A stretch of DNA of 64,000 nucleotides, from positions 37,648,456 through 37,712,455 of the forward strand of contig JASFXZ010000003.1 in NCBI GenBank assembly GCA_032209605.1, written 5' to 3'. Below are positions 34,001 through 49,000 of the stretch, in pieces. The notes beneath the pieces are model-generated. The model saw only the letters and a list, made by a program, of their open reading frames with translations. It did not search any database and was not told where the DNA came from. A program made the translations under genes and the position numbers. Source of the stretch: Mactromeris polynyma. Taxonomy: Eukaryota; Mollusca; Bivalvia; Venerida; Mactridae. Every line of letters starts with the position of its first letter. Positions within the stretch are counted from its first letter, which is position 1.

Positions 34001-37000
34001 GAATCTTGCCCAGATCAGGATTCTCTGTCTACATCCCCTACGCAGGTGAGAGTACAGGTTAGTAACCCATGATACCAAAAACAAATGTAGCCTATTCCAA
34101 TAGATTATAGCACAAGAATCACATCCGCTACAAATACAAATTGCATACGAGTCAATCAGAATTACCCTTTATTACCCTTTCAGAAGATGTCTCGTGACAT
34201 GCATATGTTGCTCTCTTTATTGCAATTATAATGTTTAACAAGTAAATTCATAATTCCACTTTTCAAAATAAAATTAAACGAAACGTTGGTATGCAAAATA
34301 AACACAGTTCTACTTACCAAAATTTCTTGAAGAAGAATTATTAAATGCAACAGATTGGTTAAACGGTGTAGAAGCCCTACGGCCCATCCCTTGTGGTGTC
34401 TCAGACTGAAACAGAAATGTTTAACATACAGTATTCCAGCCATCATAACTCGATACCCATACAGTAAAGATAAAATACACTTCAAGCTTTCATTAGAATT
34501 ACATGAAACCATTTATATCGAAGAGAAATTTTGTGAAAATGAAAAAATAAAAGTTATAAAATCGCACAACTAGAGGTAAAGAACTATAAAAACTGAAAAT
34601 ACAACAAATAACATGGTAAAAATTGCACAGAATACTCAAATTAATAACATGTGTTTGAAACATGACCTTAAACACTTCAAAGCCCTTATATAAACAAAGA
34701 ATTAGGGTCATAACTTAACACACCAAATTTCAGTTTGACATTAAGGCTAGGTTCTAGAATATGTAGTGTACAGGGGTGTCCTACACCATGAATAGAAAAG
34801 ATTTACAAAATTATGATGGAGAATATAAATGTTGCCATGAGTTTGGTATACTGGTTTGGACAAAGCTGGGTAATATAAGTGGACAACAAAGTCGGCAGTT
34901 CGCAGTATAAATTGGGACACTTGTTGGCAAAATGAACATTTAAAACATATCGGTGAGATTTAAGTTCTTTTTTACATACTCTTAAACATGTCAATTTCAT
35001 ATTTTTACACCAATATTCTTCGTAAATATAATATGCATAGTATGTATGAATCATAACATATCATACAAGAGGGCCATGATGGCCCTATTCGCTCACCTGA
35101 GCACCAACAATGTTTGGTACAATTGTCCTGTGTCATGGGGTGCAAAATTTAGTTGAAGTAAAGATTCTCATTAAGATAACAAACAATTTGATTTGCAGCA
35201 TGTTAATCTTATCCTTATAATGTATAAATATCGGGAAATATGACCCCCTCCCCTGGCAGCCCTGCTCTTTAGTAACTCACACAATTGAACAATCTTAATA
35301 GAGCCTTACCTAAATATTTTTTTTAAGTTTCCACTATAAACATATACTGTAGGAAAAGGGGCTCACCCCCTGGCAGCCATGTTTTTTGATGAATCCAAAC
35401 CCCTTTATGTATTTTTGTATATTTGTGTCACCCTAGTAACCTTTCGCTCAAATTTTGTGAAATTCCATGTAGTGGTTTCAGAGTGTCACCAGAAGAAGCT
35501 TCCAGCAAAGTTTCATGAAATTCTGCCTTGTGGTTTCAGAGGAGATGTTTTTTAAACAATTGTTGACGGACGTATAGATGGACGGTGGACAAAGGCTGAT
35601 CAGAAAAGCTCACCTTAACACTTCGAGCTCAGGTTAGCTAAAATTATGTCTTAGTTCCTTGCAACATTAAAAACTAGTTTATAAAACAGTATTAATGTGA
35701 CAGATATATCTAGTGAATTTCTTATTAAACATCAAATCTGGCACACATATTTTGTGAACGATATAAATCCATTATTGAGTGAAAATTCTATTACAGAAAA
35801 CAGTGCCTGTGTTACCTTTATAATTACCATGTGACGAAGGTGAATATACCCATATGTATCTTGTGAACAATACATCCAGAATTACATGCAGGAAAAATAT
35901 ATCAAAAGTAATCACTATTATACTAGTTTTCTTGTTTTTCTGATTTAAAGCTTGAATGAAAACTGGGGTTGCCAACATTTTTTAAGGGACAAGCAATAAC
36001 ATACAACTCTAAATATGGTTGACAAAGGGGTTCCTCAAGAAGGATTGAGCAAAGAAAAAGAAATCTGACTCAAATGGGGCTGTAAGATGTGGAGTCAGTG
36101 TGTGAGATACATAATGTATCAATATAATGATAGCTACACCATACTGTATACCTGTGACCCAGACACATGGATATAGTTCCCATGAAAGTGCAAGAATACA
36201 CGAAGGCCTTTATAGTTCACAAGGAATTGATCCATTTTGTTCCCAAGTACAGGCAAGAAATGAATGTTATGTTCAGTATTTATCATTTCACACTGAGCCT
36301 TATCTTGATTGTATAGTAGTGAAACACTCTCTTCATAAATAGCACGCACATCAACACAAATATAATGCATACTAAAGACTTGCATAATTTCTGTATCAAT
36401 AATAGCAGATACTCAAATCAATGAAGTATTGATTGTAACGGCATTATTGTAAATCCAATGGTGCATTACCTAACAATCAGGTAACAATCAAATGGGCTTC
36501 ATTTAACCCAGTTTATCTTAGATCAAATTATCTGACATGCACTTTTAGAAGATATTGTAAGATTAGGCAATTTAATATAATGTTGTCATCAGGATGTGTC
36601 ACTGTCATAGACAAGCATAATAAATGAATTTCAATACCGTTCATCTGCTAAACCCTTAACAAGGCTACACACATCAGAAATAAGTTCATAAAAACATTTC
36701 TTGAAGCAAAAACAATTCTAGGTGACCGAGTATGACTCAAATCAGATTTTAGTGGAAGAGCCTTATACTTTATGACTAATAAAAGAACTGTAAATAGCCA
36801 AGTACATGGAAGTTGTAAACCAGTATTCAGACAAACACTCAAAATAAAAAAAGACAGCAAGAAGTTTTCTTTATAAAAGCAGACAAACACTTGTAGGTAC
36901 GAACAAGGTAATAGTCCTACACACCACAGAATATTAGTGCTATATTGACCATTAAGTCCTATCTACCGATATCCACCATGAAAGATAGAAAGAAATAAAA

Positions 37001-40000
37001 CACATAGACTATATATATAAATGGGTAACACAAAATGTCTACAACATGCATTAGATTGATACTCAAGCTAGAATCTAACCCAAAGATTCAAAACAGACAC
37101 TAAGCTAGGGTAATGGCTTATAGAGGATACAAGAAATAAATAGACAAAAGTCCCTTCAATCCAAAGTGAAGAAAATGATATATCTTGCATGCAAAGTAAT
37201 TCTTCATTCAGTTAAAAGCATGTGAACATGACTGGGCAAAAATCTTTCAGTTGAAAACTTTATAAATGTTTCTCATGAAATTGCAATTAATCATGAATGT
37301 TGGATTGTTGAAATAGTTAGAATTACACCTTTTTAGTGTGTTAAATGTTTATACTAGCAACTCAAACTCAAATAGGAATTCATACAGAAAAACAAAGTTT
37401 AATACAGATAACAACTGATTTTGAGATATGAATTCATTAAACTATGTGACATGACATCCGAAAATTCAGAAAATCAGATTAAGATGAAACAAAACTTGAT
37501 GACAGATAACAAGCTTAAGTAAAGCATACTCATAACTGAACAGTTATTTGTTTAAGTAACACGTTCACATGCTGCTGAATATATACACAAACAAGAATAA
37601 ATAATTGAAAGAAACAAGTGCCCAGTCTCAGTGAAAGAAAAAGTCATGTGACATGAGCAAGGTCATGTGATCACATCTGTGCAGAGAAAAGCTTGATGTG
37701 ATCACAGTGAGGACCACATCAATATCATAGAGATGCTCATTCAATTATATACCCTAAAAGCATGGGTTGTACTAGGTCTAGTGTCCTGAGAACTGAAAAA
37801 GCGATCCTTATAGATCACTCGGATATCCTTATCAACAGCACTGCTTGCTCTATTGGTGACCATCTTCCTCTGTAAAATGGAGTAAGTTCACAAGACATGA
37901 TAGAACATGTGAAACCATGTTTTTATAAGCACACTGAATGTATTCTAACAATCTAAAAATTATCTCTGTGACTCACAAAAATAACAGAAAACAAAATATA
38001 TGAACACAGTCATACAGACAACCATCAAAGACTAGGCATAACTGTTTGAATGAGCACATGGTTTGCATTTAAATAATATTGGAATTTAATCCAATGTTTA
38101 ACACAACAAAATATATTTTGAAGGTCACAGAAATTCTGACTATGCAACATAAGCTTAACGTAATTACAGATAAAAAGTTCAGATCACATAAGTCTACGAC
38201 CAGTCTCAGAATGCAGCTTTGCCATTGGTCAATTCCAGACTGCACTCAGTATGAACCAATCAAGATGTTTGACACCCAATCATACTCGGGTCTTGTCACA
38301 ATTCGGTCAGTATTACAGATCTTGTTCAACATGTCCTCATATACATATTTCGATAAATTCAGTATTGCATGTAACAAATAATCGCCATACAATCATAGTA
38401 TGATAAGTACAAATCATAATACATGTATATCAATCAACCAAATCTTTGAAAAAGAAGCTTGAACAGAATTTAAATACCATAAAACTAAGAAAACAATGCA
38501 ATATTCAAACTATGAAATCAGACAGACAGTAAATACGAAGATTCAACGTAAAAACTTATTCAAAGTGGACAGTCAATAATGTTTAAGCCAAAATCAAAAT
38601 AACAATGTGAAAAAATTGGTGGTGAAAAATCTAAAGTCTGTCTCTAACATATCAAAAATGACTGTCACAGGTCTTTGTAAACATATGACGAACTAACAAA
38701 CACATCAATTAACACTGTTTAATCATGTCTACACTGCTTGCTAAATAATCAAGAGGTTAAAACAATGGAAAGCTTAAACAGTTAACAAGCAAAATTTGAT
38801 TCATAAAAATTATGTGCATTGATACTGTATTTTATGGGAATCAATATCAGGAATTGGAGAAAATTACAACAACTGATAGGTAGTTCCATGGTAAATCATT
38901 GGATTAAAATTACTGATTTTGGAAGTTTTATATGAAAGGAATATTCACCAGGTAATAATTACAATCATAACTCCCTATATCTATATTCGTGATTTTAGGT
39001 AAGACCATCCATGTTTATTTGCTGTACTACAAATTTTTGCGTATAAATATATTTTTTCTAGTACTTTAAACACATAAGATTCTGGCACTGTGAAGAAAGT
39101 TAAAGTCGGGGCTAATTTCCAAGGGGTCAGTTAAGGTACTACAAACATACGGTTTTAAAGGATGGCCTTTAATGGAATAATTGAACAGATTTACACAAAT
39201 GGATTACACATTTTTTATGTTTACTTCCTCAAGAAGTCATCTAAAGCATCCAAGCAGAGAATTACTAAACATATATACATATATAAAGCTTAGATATACT
39301 CAATAAAAGTTTAGAAAACTAACCAGCCTACATAGTTAAAGCTAGCATATAGATTTAATCTCTACAGAAATTAAAGTAACGTATCTAGAGTTATGTCCCT
39401 TAGACTTGATCAATTTGATAATAATCATTGTACTAAAAGTTGTTTAGTATATTCAAGTAATATAGAACTGTTGTGGAGCAGTCCTAGAACATTATGTAGG
39501 ACACAGACTTATCAGTATCAATATGACCTGTACATGACACTGAAATAGTGACTAGCAGATGTTAGACAATTTTTTGTAGCAAGAAATCAGCAAAAATATA
39601 TTTACCTGAAGTCGGACATTGGGTTCAAGCTCCATGGGGGTACCAATAGGGGGCAAAGCACCATTTCTAGTATTATATAACGGTGAAGATAGTCGTCCCT
39701 GAATACCAGGAGGATTTATTTTCTTCACCAGCAATGCCATAGATGCTGATTGATTTACTTGTACCCTTTCTTCATCCTATATACAAATGAATTTGGCACA
39801 AGTTTCTGGTTAAAACCGTAGGAAGCAGTAAATGATGATGATCAATATAACTACAAAGAATTTGCTTCATGGTCAATGTAAAAAAGTGTATTAAACTAAA
39901 ATAAATGAAACCTATTTTTTATACACAAGACATCAAGGTCTTATATAACTCATGGAGCAAGGACAAGTCAGCAAAAGTAAAATACATATTTAATTCTATC

Positions 40001-43000
40001 ATTATGAAATTTATAAGACCTTTCTAGGAATTCGTACTACATTCAAGTTTCATCATTAACAAAACTCTACAATGTCCCAGTGTACAGTAGTAATGCATAT
40101 TTGGGTATACGTATAATAAAATGAATAATGTATCCTATAACTTTGGATGAACCTCAAACTGTCCTAGTCAGGCACAGAAATTTCATTAAAAAAACTTATA
40201 AATATTTGCTATATGATCCACATACCACACTTGGTGTTTTAGATCTACTATCATGTGAGATTGGAGCTAATCTTATGTTTCCTCTCCCACGACCTCCGGG
40301 TTGATAACGTGTACTACCCGGTCTCCCTCGGACCCCCATAGTAGGTATACTGGAGACCGGACGAGGCATAGGCACTGACATCTGGGGCTCAGTAATATCC
40401 CTGTAAATATTTAAAACAATGTGGTTCAAAGCAAAGCAAGATAATACAATCTCCAGTAAACATGGGAGTAAATATCAAAGACCAACAAAAAGCTTAACAA
40501 AATAAAAAATACAACATTTAATAAACAACGGTCTTTGTCCAAAGTCACATAGCAAGAGCTAATAACACATCGTACTTGAACAGCCACAACAAATAAAACA
40601 TCAGAGTTTGTTTGTCAAACAGTGGCCATAATTCAAACAACGAATATATCAATGTTTTTGAATAGAGTTTTATCTCTAACTTGTAATCTCAATAAATTTA
40701 TTATCATAGCATTACACAAGTTAACTGAAAAGGCAATAAAATAGCTCTCAGAAAATTTACCACAAGCAATAAGTGATGGTACTTGATCTATAAACCTTCG
40801 CGAAGTAGGAGCTTTCACAATTATGGATTATTATAGAAATGTATCTTTCAACATAATCTTTACAAGTAAATCTTGCCTACCTAGCTAAGAAGACACATAT
40901 AGGAGATGCAGGTAGAGTGAAGACATGTCTTTATAATCAGATAATGTGACATTTACCAGCATATGCAATCTTACACCAAAATAAATACCGAATCCAAAAG
41001 GTCTAAAGAATAAAGCCACTTTTGACAAAAACTTGTCTTCAGTATAAAGGATGCTATCAAGGTTAGGGGTCAATTAAGGGCAGCTGAGAGCACTTTCATC
41101 TCATGCTGTCATATGAAAGACTTTAAGTTTTAAAATACAGCAGGCATACATCTACAGTTACAGTAATCAATTATGCAAGGGTTTCAATAAGAGCTGGTAG
41201 CCGGTAAAATTACCCGGTAACTTAAGCATCATCACCCAGCTACTTTTCTTGTATGAATGATCATAATTAAGGGGAGTACCACCCAGACCCAAGTCTAGTT
41301 TTGATGATTTCACTGCTAATTCAAAAATTAGAGACACCCTGATTATGAGTACTCTTGAAGAATACTAGATTCCGTAAATATCATTCACAAATCAATCACA
41401 GTGTCAGGGATTAAACCTACGAGAGTATTTTTGAGGTTTCTCTGTGTATTGGTATTTTTTGTGATATCTTTAACACTCCATCCAACTTTGGTGATTCCAC
41501 AGTTCTTTCCAATCCTATCATGGTTTGTGCTCTCATGCCCAATGAAAACTGAAAATGAAATAAATTAAATAATACATGTGTCAAGATCAATTTCAGTATG
41601 TTTCATATAACGTTAACAAATTACAACTTGTAAATTGTCACACAGAGTAACAACTAAGACTGTATAATTTTGGCTAAGTTTAGTAAATTCATTTCAACTT
41701 GAATCAAAACACTCATGCATTTTAAATGCCTTGTGGTATCAAATTACCACAAGGGCTAAATGAACAAACGTAAGAACAGGTGACAATGAATGACCCTATC
41801 ATCATACTAGGAAAGCCATGCAGCATACATTGTGTTATAACAGATAAATATTACCAACAAATCTCCAAACATTTTATTTTTACCGTGAGTGATTAAACTG
41901 TAAACAACAAATATTCCTATTAAAGACACAACTTACTCGGAACTGTGAGTTTTCTCTAGATGGGGGACCTGGCGTTGATGCATTTCTTAATGTCTGTGAT
42001 AAGTGTTGAAGTGGATTTATCTGTTTATTGTCATCTACAAAGCAAAATAGTTAAAACATCAAGTCAATAAACCATTATATTTCCTTATGTTGAAAACTGA
42101 CAACTTAATGTGTATGTTGTGATAAATTTCACTGCAGACAAGTAACCAAATGTCTGAAGAGAATTATACAGTACGATTCACTTTTCCCAAATGGCATAGA
42201 AAATTGAGTTTCTTCGAACGTATACATTTAACCAGGCATGATATTTAATTAAGTAATCTTATTATTTGGCGTAATCTTATTATTAGGCAACATTGCTATC
42301 AAGTTAAAGTTATGACAGAGCACTTAAAACAAACACAAGTCAAGATGCTACATATATGAGCCACTAATTTATACCTACCTAAAACAATGTTCGAGTATTT
42401 CCGCAACAACGGTCTTATCCAAGAAATAATCTGAAATTTAGAATAACAAAATTGTCAAGTTTATTGTTATAATTACAAAACTGTTACCCTATTAAAAATT
42501 TATAATGATGTCTTTCTTAAAAGATTACTACTACCCATGATGATAAAAATGGTACAAATACTCAAGCAGTTTGTTTAACTCTGCTTTCCAAATAAGAAAA
42601 AAAACGGTTAAATTTATTAAAAGCAATAAGCTTTAATCTATGCATTGACACAGAAGCGTACACAGACCAAAGACTCCACTGAACATATACGAACAAAAAT
42701 GATGGACAACACACCCCAGCTCCATTAAACTTCATGAACTGAGATTTAAATCCAGTCAATTATTTCATTCCTTGCATAATGCAAATTACACCACAAACAG
42801 TCTCGCCACCCACAAAGGTACTTGAATCTCTACATCTAATATACAAAACAGCTCCTTTGAAACGATACGCCATCTATAACTCAAAGTATAAATTCTTCAA
42901 AAACTTTAACTTGACAGATCTAAACTGGATACTTTGTGAAGTACAGTCCAGACCAAGTATGTCCAGATAAACCGCTTACCTCTTGCCACATACAATCAAA

Positions 43001-46000
43001 TGCTGCACTAGCAACACTGTCTTTAAAACAGGCATTTGGCGTAATTGGAGGATAAGCAACTCTCCGTCTTCGAGGAGTTAATTGCTTCTTATTCTCGTGA
43101 TGATCTTCATAACTGTAAATAATTATTCATTATTATTACCAATGTTATCATAAACAACAGCATTATCATATATCATACCCTAATGTAAGTGTTTCAACTC
43201 TTCAGATTCCAAACATTTCATTTATACCAGTAAACACGACTTGATTCATAATGAACAATAACAAAGGGATCCCCCCCCATTGTCCACTAAAAATTTTACA
43301 AACACTAACGAATAAATTTACCAGGCCAATATCTCATTACAATAAACCATAATTATATTGTTATAAAAGACAATCCAATATTGGGTTAAAGTAAATGTAA
43401 TAGAATCTGCTAGGCATGTTTAAAATGACAACTATTTAGTATATACTTACTTAATTTACATCTACTGTAAAACATGTTACCACAACTATTATCAATCACT
43501 CTCAGTGACTGTACCTTGTGTTTCTTACATGTACTTGCACCTCATGTTCTGGGATTGAGAAACAGCAGAAGAATCTGCGAGATTCTTAACTCACATTCTT
43601 ACATAATAAATATCGTGAGTCTGACGCTCTATCTCTAGACCAACATGCCTTCCACTGATTCAATAACACAATCCATTATTCACTTACATATCTTTATAAT
43701 CAACTGCAATGATTTCTTCATAGTCTCCTTCACATTCATAAACCTCTTCTTCAAGAAATGAGAATTCAGACAGGTGAGTTGATGGAGTGCCTGAGTTACG
43801 AGATCTTGCTTCAACTGGAGGTACAATAGCTCTTACATGTTTGCCACTCACAGACAACCTGTAAATATACAAGTAATTCACTTAAATCTAATAGATTGGC
43901 ATCTCAATAAAATCAGCACAATTATGTTTAACTGTAATGTTAGTACACATTATTTGATTAAATACAATTTAAGAACAAAAACTCTGAAGAACTTATCTCC
44001 AAAAATGTGCAGATTGTAAAACATTGGAATAAAACATTGTTGGTTCTTTGGTTACAGTGGGCACTTTATACATGTATATTATTTTGATTATGTTGAGGAC
44101 AATATCGATCGTTTGGGTGCTAATTTATGGGAATATTCTGTGTACAAATGTTGACTAAGGTTTTGGAGCCAGATAATTCTTTCACTAACCATGTTTTATA
44201 CCTGAATATGTTCTATTTCAATGGATTTTTTTATTTAAATCTGTACAATGTAAGGTCCAGGACAAATAATTTATCAAAACTCTAATTATCAAAGTCTCCG
44301 CTCTAGACACAAGCTCGGTTAGAAAGTTACCAGGTAATAATGATGCATTTTCATATGACAAAAAAAAACGTTTTGATTTATAATATATACCTGAATTTTG
44401 TCTCATTGAGTAAGGAATGGCAATCCCTAAATGATGCATTCTTTGTTATTCAATAGCAGAAACATTAAAACTGAGTAACAGTTGATTTCTTCAAGTTTTT
44501 TATGAAGATTTTGCATCGACAATAATAATAATAATGAAGGAAGTTAAAATGTACATTGAAGAAGACACACAGTATACAATGTATTGAAGTAAAAGTCAAC
44601 TTTGTATCATCAAATTTACATGTATAAGTTGATTTGTCCTATATTTATATATCAACTAAACAACCTTAGAAATACAACTCGACAATTCAAATTCATATCC
44701 GTTAGAAATGCATTTATCTGTTTGAATTAATACAATTAAACTCAAGTATAGAAACTATTTCAAGCATGAAATATCTTGCCATGCGTATGCATGTGGAATT
44801 TATATTTTATGATTATGCTCAATAGTTAAAAGTACCCCACAGTTACCATAAAGTTATAAATGAGAAAACACAAATACTCTGAAGGATTAGCCTTACTGTC
44901 AAAAAGTCAAAACCCGACATTATTTATGATTTTGTACTTGAAATTCTCCATAGACACTCAGATATCAACATTTGCCTACCAGTGCACATGCACGCACAAA
45001 CACAATTACCAGTTCTTCACCATTTGTTATACTGTATCATCACAGTTAGACATATTTTATAGAGAATTATAACCGTGAAATCTCCACAGTCATTGATACC
45101 TGGCGGAATTAATGGTAAAATTAACCAATTCACAGTCAGCAAGCCATGCATTTGTTGCTTGTTATTCAGAATTTAAACAAGACCCGACTTGAACAGCAAT
45201 TCATCAAATCTATCGATACAGTTGATGAAATAATCAGCCATTGTAGCTGGTAATGGTATGTGTCAAGCAATGCTCAGTAACAGACATATTGAGGATTTGA
45301 TGCAGTACTACCGTAACTCGAGATTTGGTGAAAAACATTTACGATAGTTTTTGCCCAACCTTCAATTTAATGGCGATTATAGCCAGGTAATAGTAAATTG
45401 CTGATATTTCCGTAACAACAAAGTAAACATGTGTTTCCATGGTAACGTCACTCTAAATAGAGTGCTATTATGGTTTCTACAGATTTATTTCTGTATAAAA
45501 TGCTATATTAATAAATGAACGATAATGTTGATTAATTAATATACATTTATTGCGTGCTAATCAATACTATAGTCCTCTAACGAGTTTTTAATATTTTGTT
45601 GGCTATTAAACGGCAGGAAAATCAGCTGAATCATCCTGACAAATGAAAAATTTGTTGAAGTCATTGTACACATCGAGTGCGTGATAATATTTTCACTTTT
45701 CAACCAATTACGATAACAATACCATAACTGTGTCATTAAATTTTTACACGTATGTGTTTCACCATGAATTTGTAGTATCTTGTGTCATACAAAACTATAG
45801 CACTCAGCCAACAGAGCATAATCTCATGCAATGATAATGCAACTTCATGTCTAAATTTTACCTCTAAAGTACTATAGGCCGATTATCTTCCTATGCTGAC
45901 AGGTTGAATTGTTCTCAATTAAAAAACATAGAAGTCTGTTTTAAATATATTGGTTCATCCACTTACTACACTATTACAGAGACACTAATATTCCTCACTG

Positions 46001-49000
46001 TTCAAATGGAGATTATCTACTGCAGTCTTATATAAATTGTTACAGAACAAACACTTATCTAGCTGTAGTATGTAATTATCATAAATTTTTGACTTTTATA
46101 TGATGTAAGATGACAAGGCTTCTTTAAAATGTCAAAATCAATCTTAAGAATAAATTATAAAAACATAACTTCACATTCATTTCATACAGTTCTATTTATA
46201 TAGTCAACCACAAGAGAGACATGGAATTTCGAAAATAATTAAATCATAAACACACTTTTTTCACTTTTTAGGTCTGTTGCTGTTTGTTGGGAAGTATTGA
46301 AACAATTAATATAAGTATTATATGTGCAAAACTTCCTTTTGTATTAGTATCTGACTTCACAAACACCTATTAATGGCTATTGCAGACTACTGGTGATGTA
46401 CGCAGTGTGTATGAGGTATCTGTTCAATCAACAGGTTGAGAGTTTGAACCCCGCAAAAAGTTTGCACCAACCTTCTTATAAGACAACAATCATGGTTTTT
46501 CAAGGAAGCAGACTTTTGAGTGATTAAATAATGTTTTTTTATGCATACCACTTTCATAACAATCATGAGCTTAAATACATTGATATATATATATTTAATT
46601 GGGAAAAATATAGCCAATTGGAATGAGTTCAGAATCTAGTTGATATAAATTGCCCTCTTTTCTCTGAAGGTACATTATATATCAATCAATCAAGAACAAA
46701 CTAAGACCCTCTTCCACACAGAGTTAACAATGACAAGGTTAATATCATATTAGAAATAAGAGAGAGGAATATTGAGTCCAGATTATAGCATGTCTCACAT
46801 CTTATCTTTCTGATAACAATTGTACTATTACAAGGCAATGTAATGCAGTTGAACCTTTCTAACTGAACCAAGAGTTAAACAATAACAAATCTGTAGCAGG
46901 TAGAACTTTTGATGTCTTTTCGCAATGTGACCATTTTTTGCATTTAATGAACCATATCCCTTGATAAACTGCTATGGGCATTTCAGTAGAATACAAATAT
47001 ATTTTTGTGAAGGATATTTAATTTTGAATTGAATTCATCCACTCTGTCAAGCTTAAATTGATCGGAAACCAAAAAGGGCCATAACTCCTCCAAAAATTGG
47101 TGGTTTGTAATTGAATTGAACCAGACCTGTAATTTATATCCAATACTTATGTGTCGAATATGGATTGAATCTATCTATCCTTACAAGATTTATTGATCAT
47201 CAGTCAACTTGTTATATATAACTGGACTGGTAATACAGAGCACCATCCTTCCCTTAAGATTGAAATTACTGATAAGTTCTTGTCCTACAATACAGTAGTC
47301 AATTTGTCTCGTGCTGATGTTGTTACGTAATGATGTCACATACCATTGAATAATAACTTGAATGAATTTGTAAAATAATATGTTACTATAAGCAAAACTC
47401 CCTAAAAACTTATGTCGTTTTATTCAATTTCATCCTGTACTTCTTACAAAAGGTTTGCAAGAAAAATAATCTTTCAATGGCTTCATGTGACGATGGACTG
47501 GTAAAACAGGAACTCGGCAGAGCCTCAATTCCTGCCAAAACAGAAACCATCGGCCTGATATTTGTTATCCGTACCAGAAGCCAGTGAAAGCCAGTGAACG
47601 ATTCTTATACTACTAACCATAAAAAATGAGACAAACATGGAAAGCCAGTGATTCAAAGCAGCAGTAATTCTATGATAGCATGATGAGAACACCAATACAA
47701 TAGTTCTACATGTTGAAAACATGCGGCACTATATGCCAACAAAATGGATGGACAATACCATTGATTTTCCACTCGCAAGTCACTTAAAGCTATCTTATCA
47801 ATGATTTATTGATTTCTGAGGGTTGTTAAAATGCCTGGAATGTTTTTTTTACCATCTGTTTATGATAACTCAAATCTTTAAAGCGTTTTATGAAACACCT
47901 AATGTGCTATGCTTTCAGGACTTTATTGATACAAAGAGATATGGCTTTTAGTTTCTCCAGACAATTTCCAGGGAATAGACCACAGTATCAGAAAGACATA
48001 CTTCAGAAGAAATGCTCACGTTTTTTGTTATATTTATATGAAACATTAACCCAGATTCGGTAATGATGTACACAGTTAAAAACAATTCAATGTGACATTA
48101 TCAGGGAAGTAGTGTAGCTAAATTGATGTGTAGGCCTAGTTTTAGTGGGGGGGGGGGGGGGGTTGTAGCTAGACCGATTCGGTTTTAATTTTGTTCTGGT
48201 AAATATGCTAACAATAATATCAAAAACATACATTAAATATCTTATTGCAATTTATGCCTTTTTTTTTAAAGTGCCAGTAATCTACGCCCCTGATTTGATG
48301 AGATACAGTAGAAAGTGATTCAATGTAAATATACTTTCTCAACATCCCTTGACAAGAGAAAATATGAAACGGATCAAACAAAATATGTCTTTGTGCATCG
48401 GAGGAATCTCAATGTATGGTACAATTTATGAGTTTGCAGATGATTTAATAGCCTTCAGATCTTTTATAGCAAATCATCTTTACAATATCAGGACTTATTA
48501 AATACTTGGATTCATTGTTAATCTACACAATGAGATTTTATCATGAATATGACCTTTTTGCACTTAACATTATACCAGAAACTCATCACATGCAAATGAG
48601 ATGGCCCCTAAACTTACCCCTGAGAATCTTGAGAGCCTGAAAGATCCTGGTCAGTGACATCCATCAATCCCATACTGCTTGTTGTGTTTGGCCGTGACAA
48701 TTCTCGCTCTATAACCTCGTACCCCACTTCCTGGACGGGCAAAAGCTGCCGTCCAAGTACCCTGCATCAAGTAGAAAAGACAATCCTCGTTATACATATA
48801 GACAAGCAATACATATTTACTTTCCTTGAAAGAACCCCTTAAAAGGTCTGTTAAGTTGAATAATACATCATACATACATCTATTTTAGGGAGGCACAATG
48901 GTCAAGGGGTAGAGCGCCTGACTCCTGATCGAAAAGACTGGGTCTGAGCCCGTATTCAGCGGAATTTGATCACAAACTTCACAATCCCTGAATTCGGTGC

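Larger units (their letters stand above)
43859..48617. other. FAM149 intron 5 (4.8 kb)
   Basis: A large AT-rich intron. It holds a possible SINE scrap near 46400, a remnant of a GGGCCATAACTCC-type dispersed repeat near 47070-47240 and a G19 run at about 48143-48162. No coding sequence recognised. Confidence 0.6.

Noticed and set aside
34180..34512. A 110-aa minus-strand ORF over FAM149 exon 14
   Set aside because: It is the wrong frame of a real exon. Only the other frame matches the phase of exons 13 and 15.
37640..37675. Two GTCATGTGA motifs as MITF/TFE-type binding sites
   Set aside because: Short motif, deep in an intron, no further support.
40633..40818. A possible FAM149 exon encoding KAPTSRRFIDQVPSLIACG, with a donor-like GTAAAT
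   Set aside because: There is no acceptable acceptor or pyrimidine tract, and exons 10 and 11 already join in correct phase (TC|G) without it.
48888..48965. A working tRNA gene
   Set aside because: The boxes are present but stems are imperfect and a non-tRNA body follows, as in a SINE.
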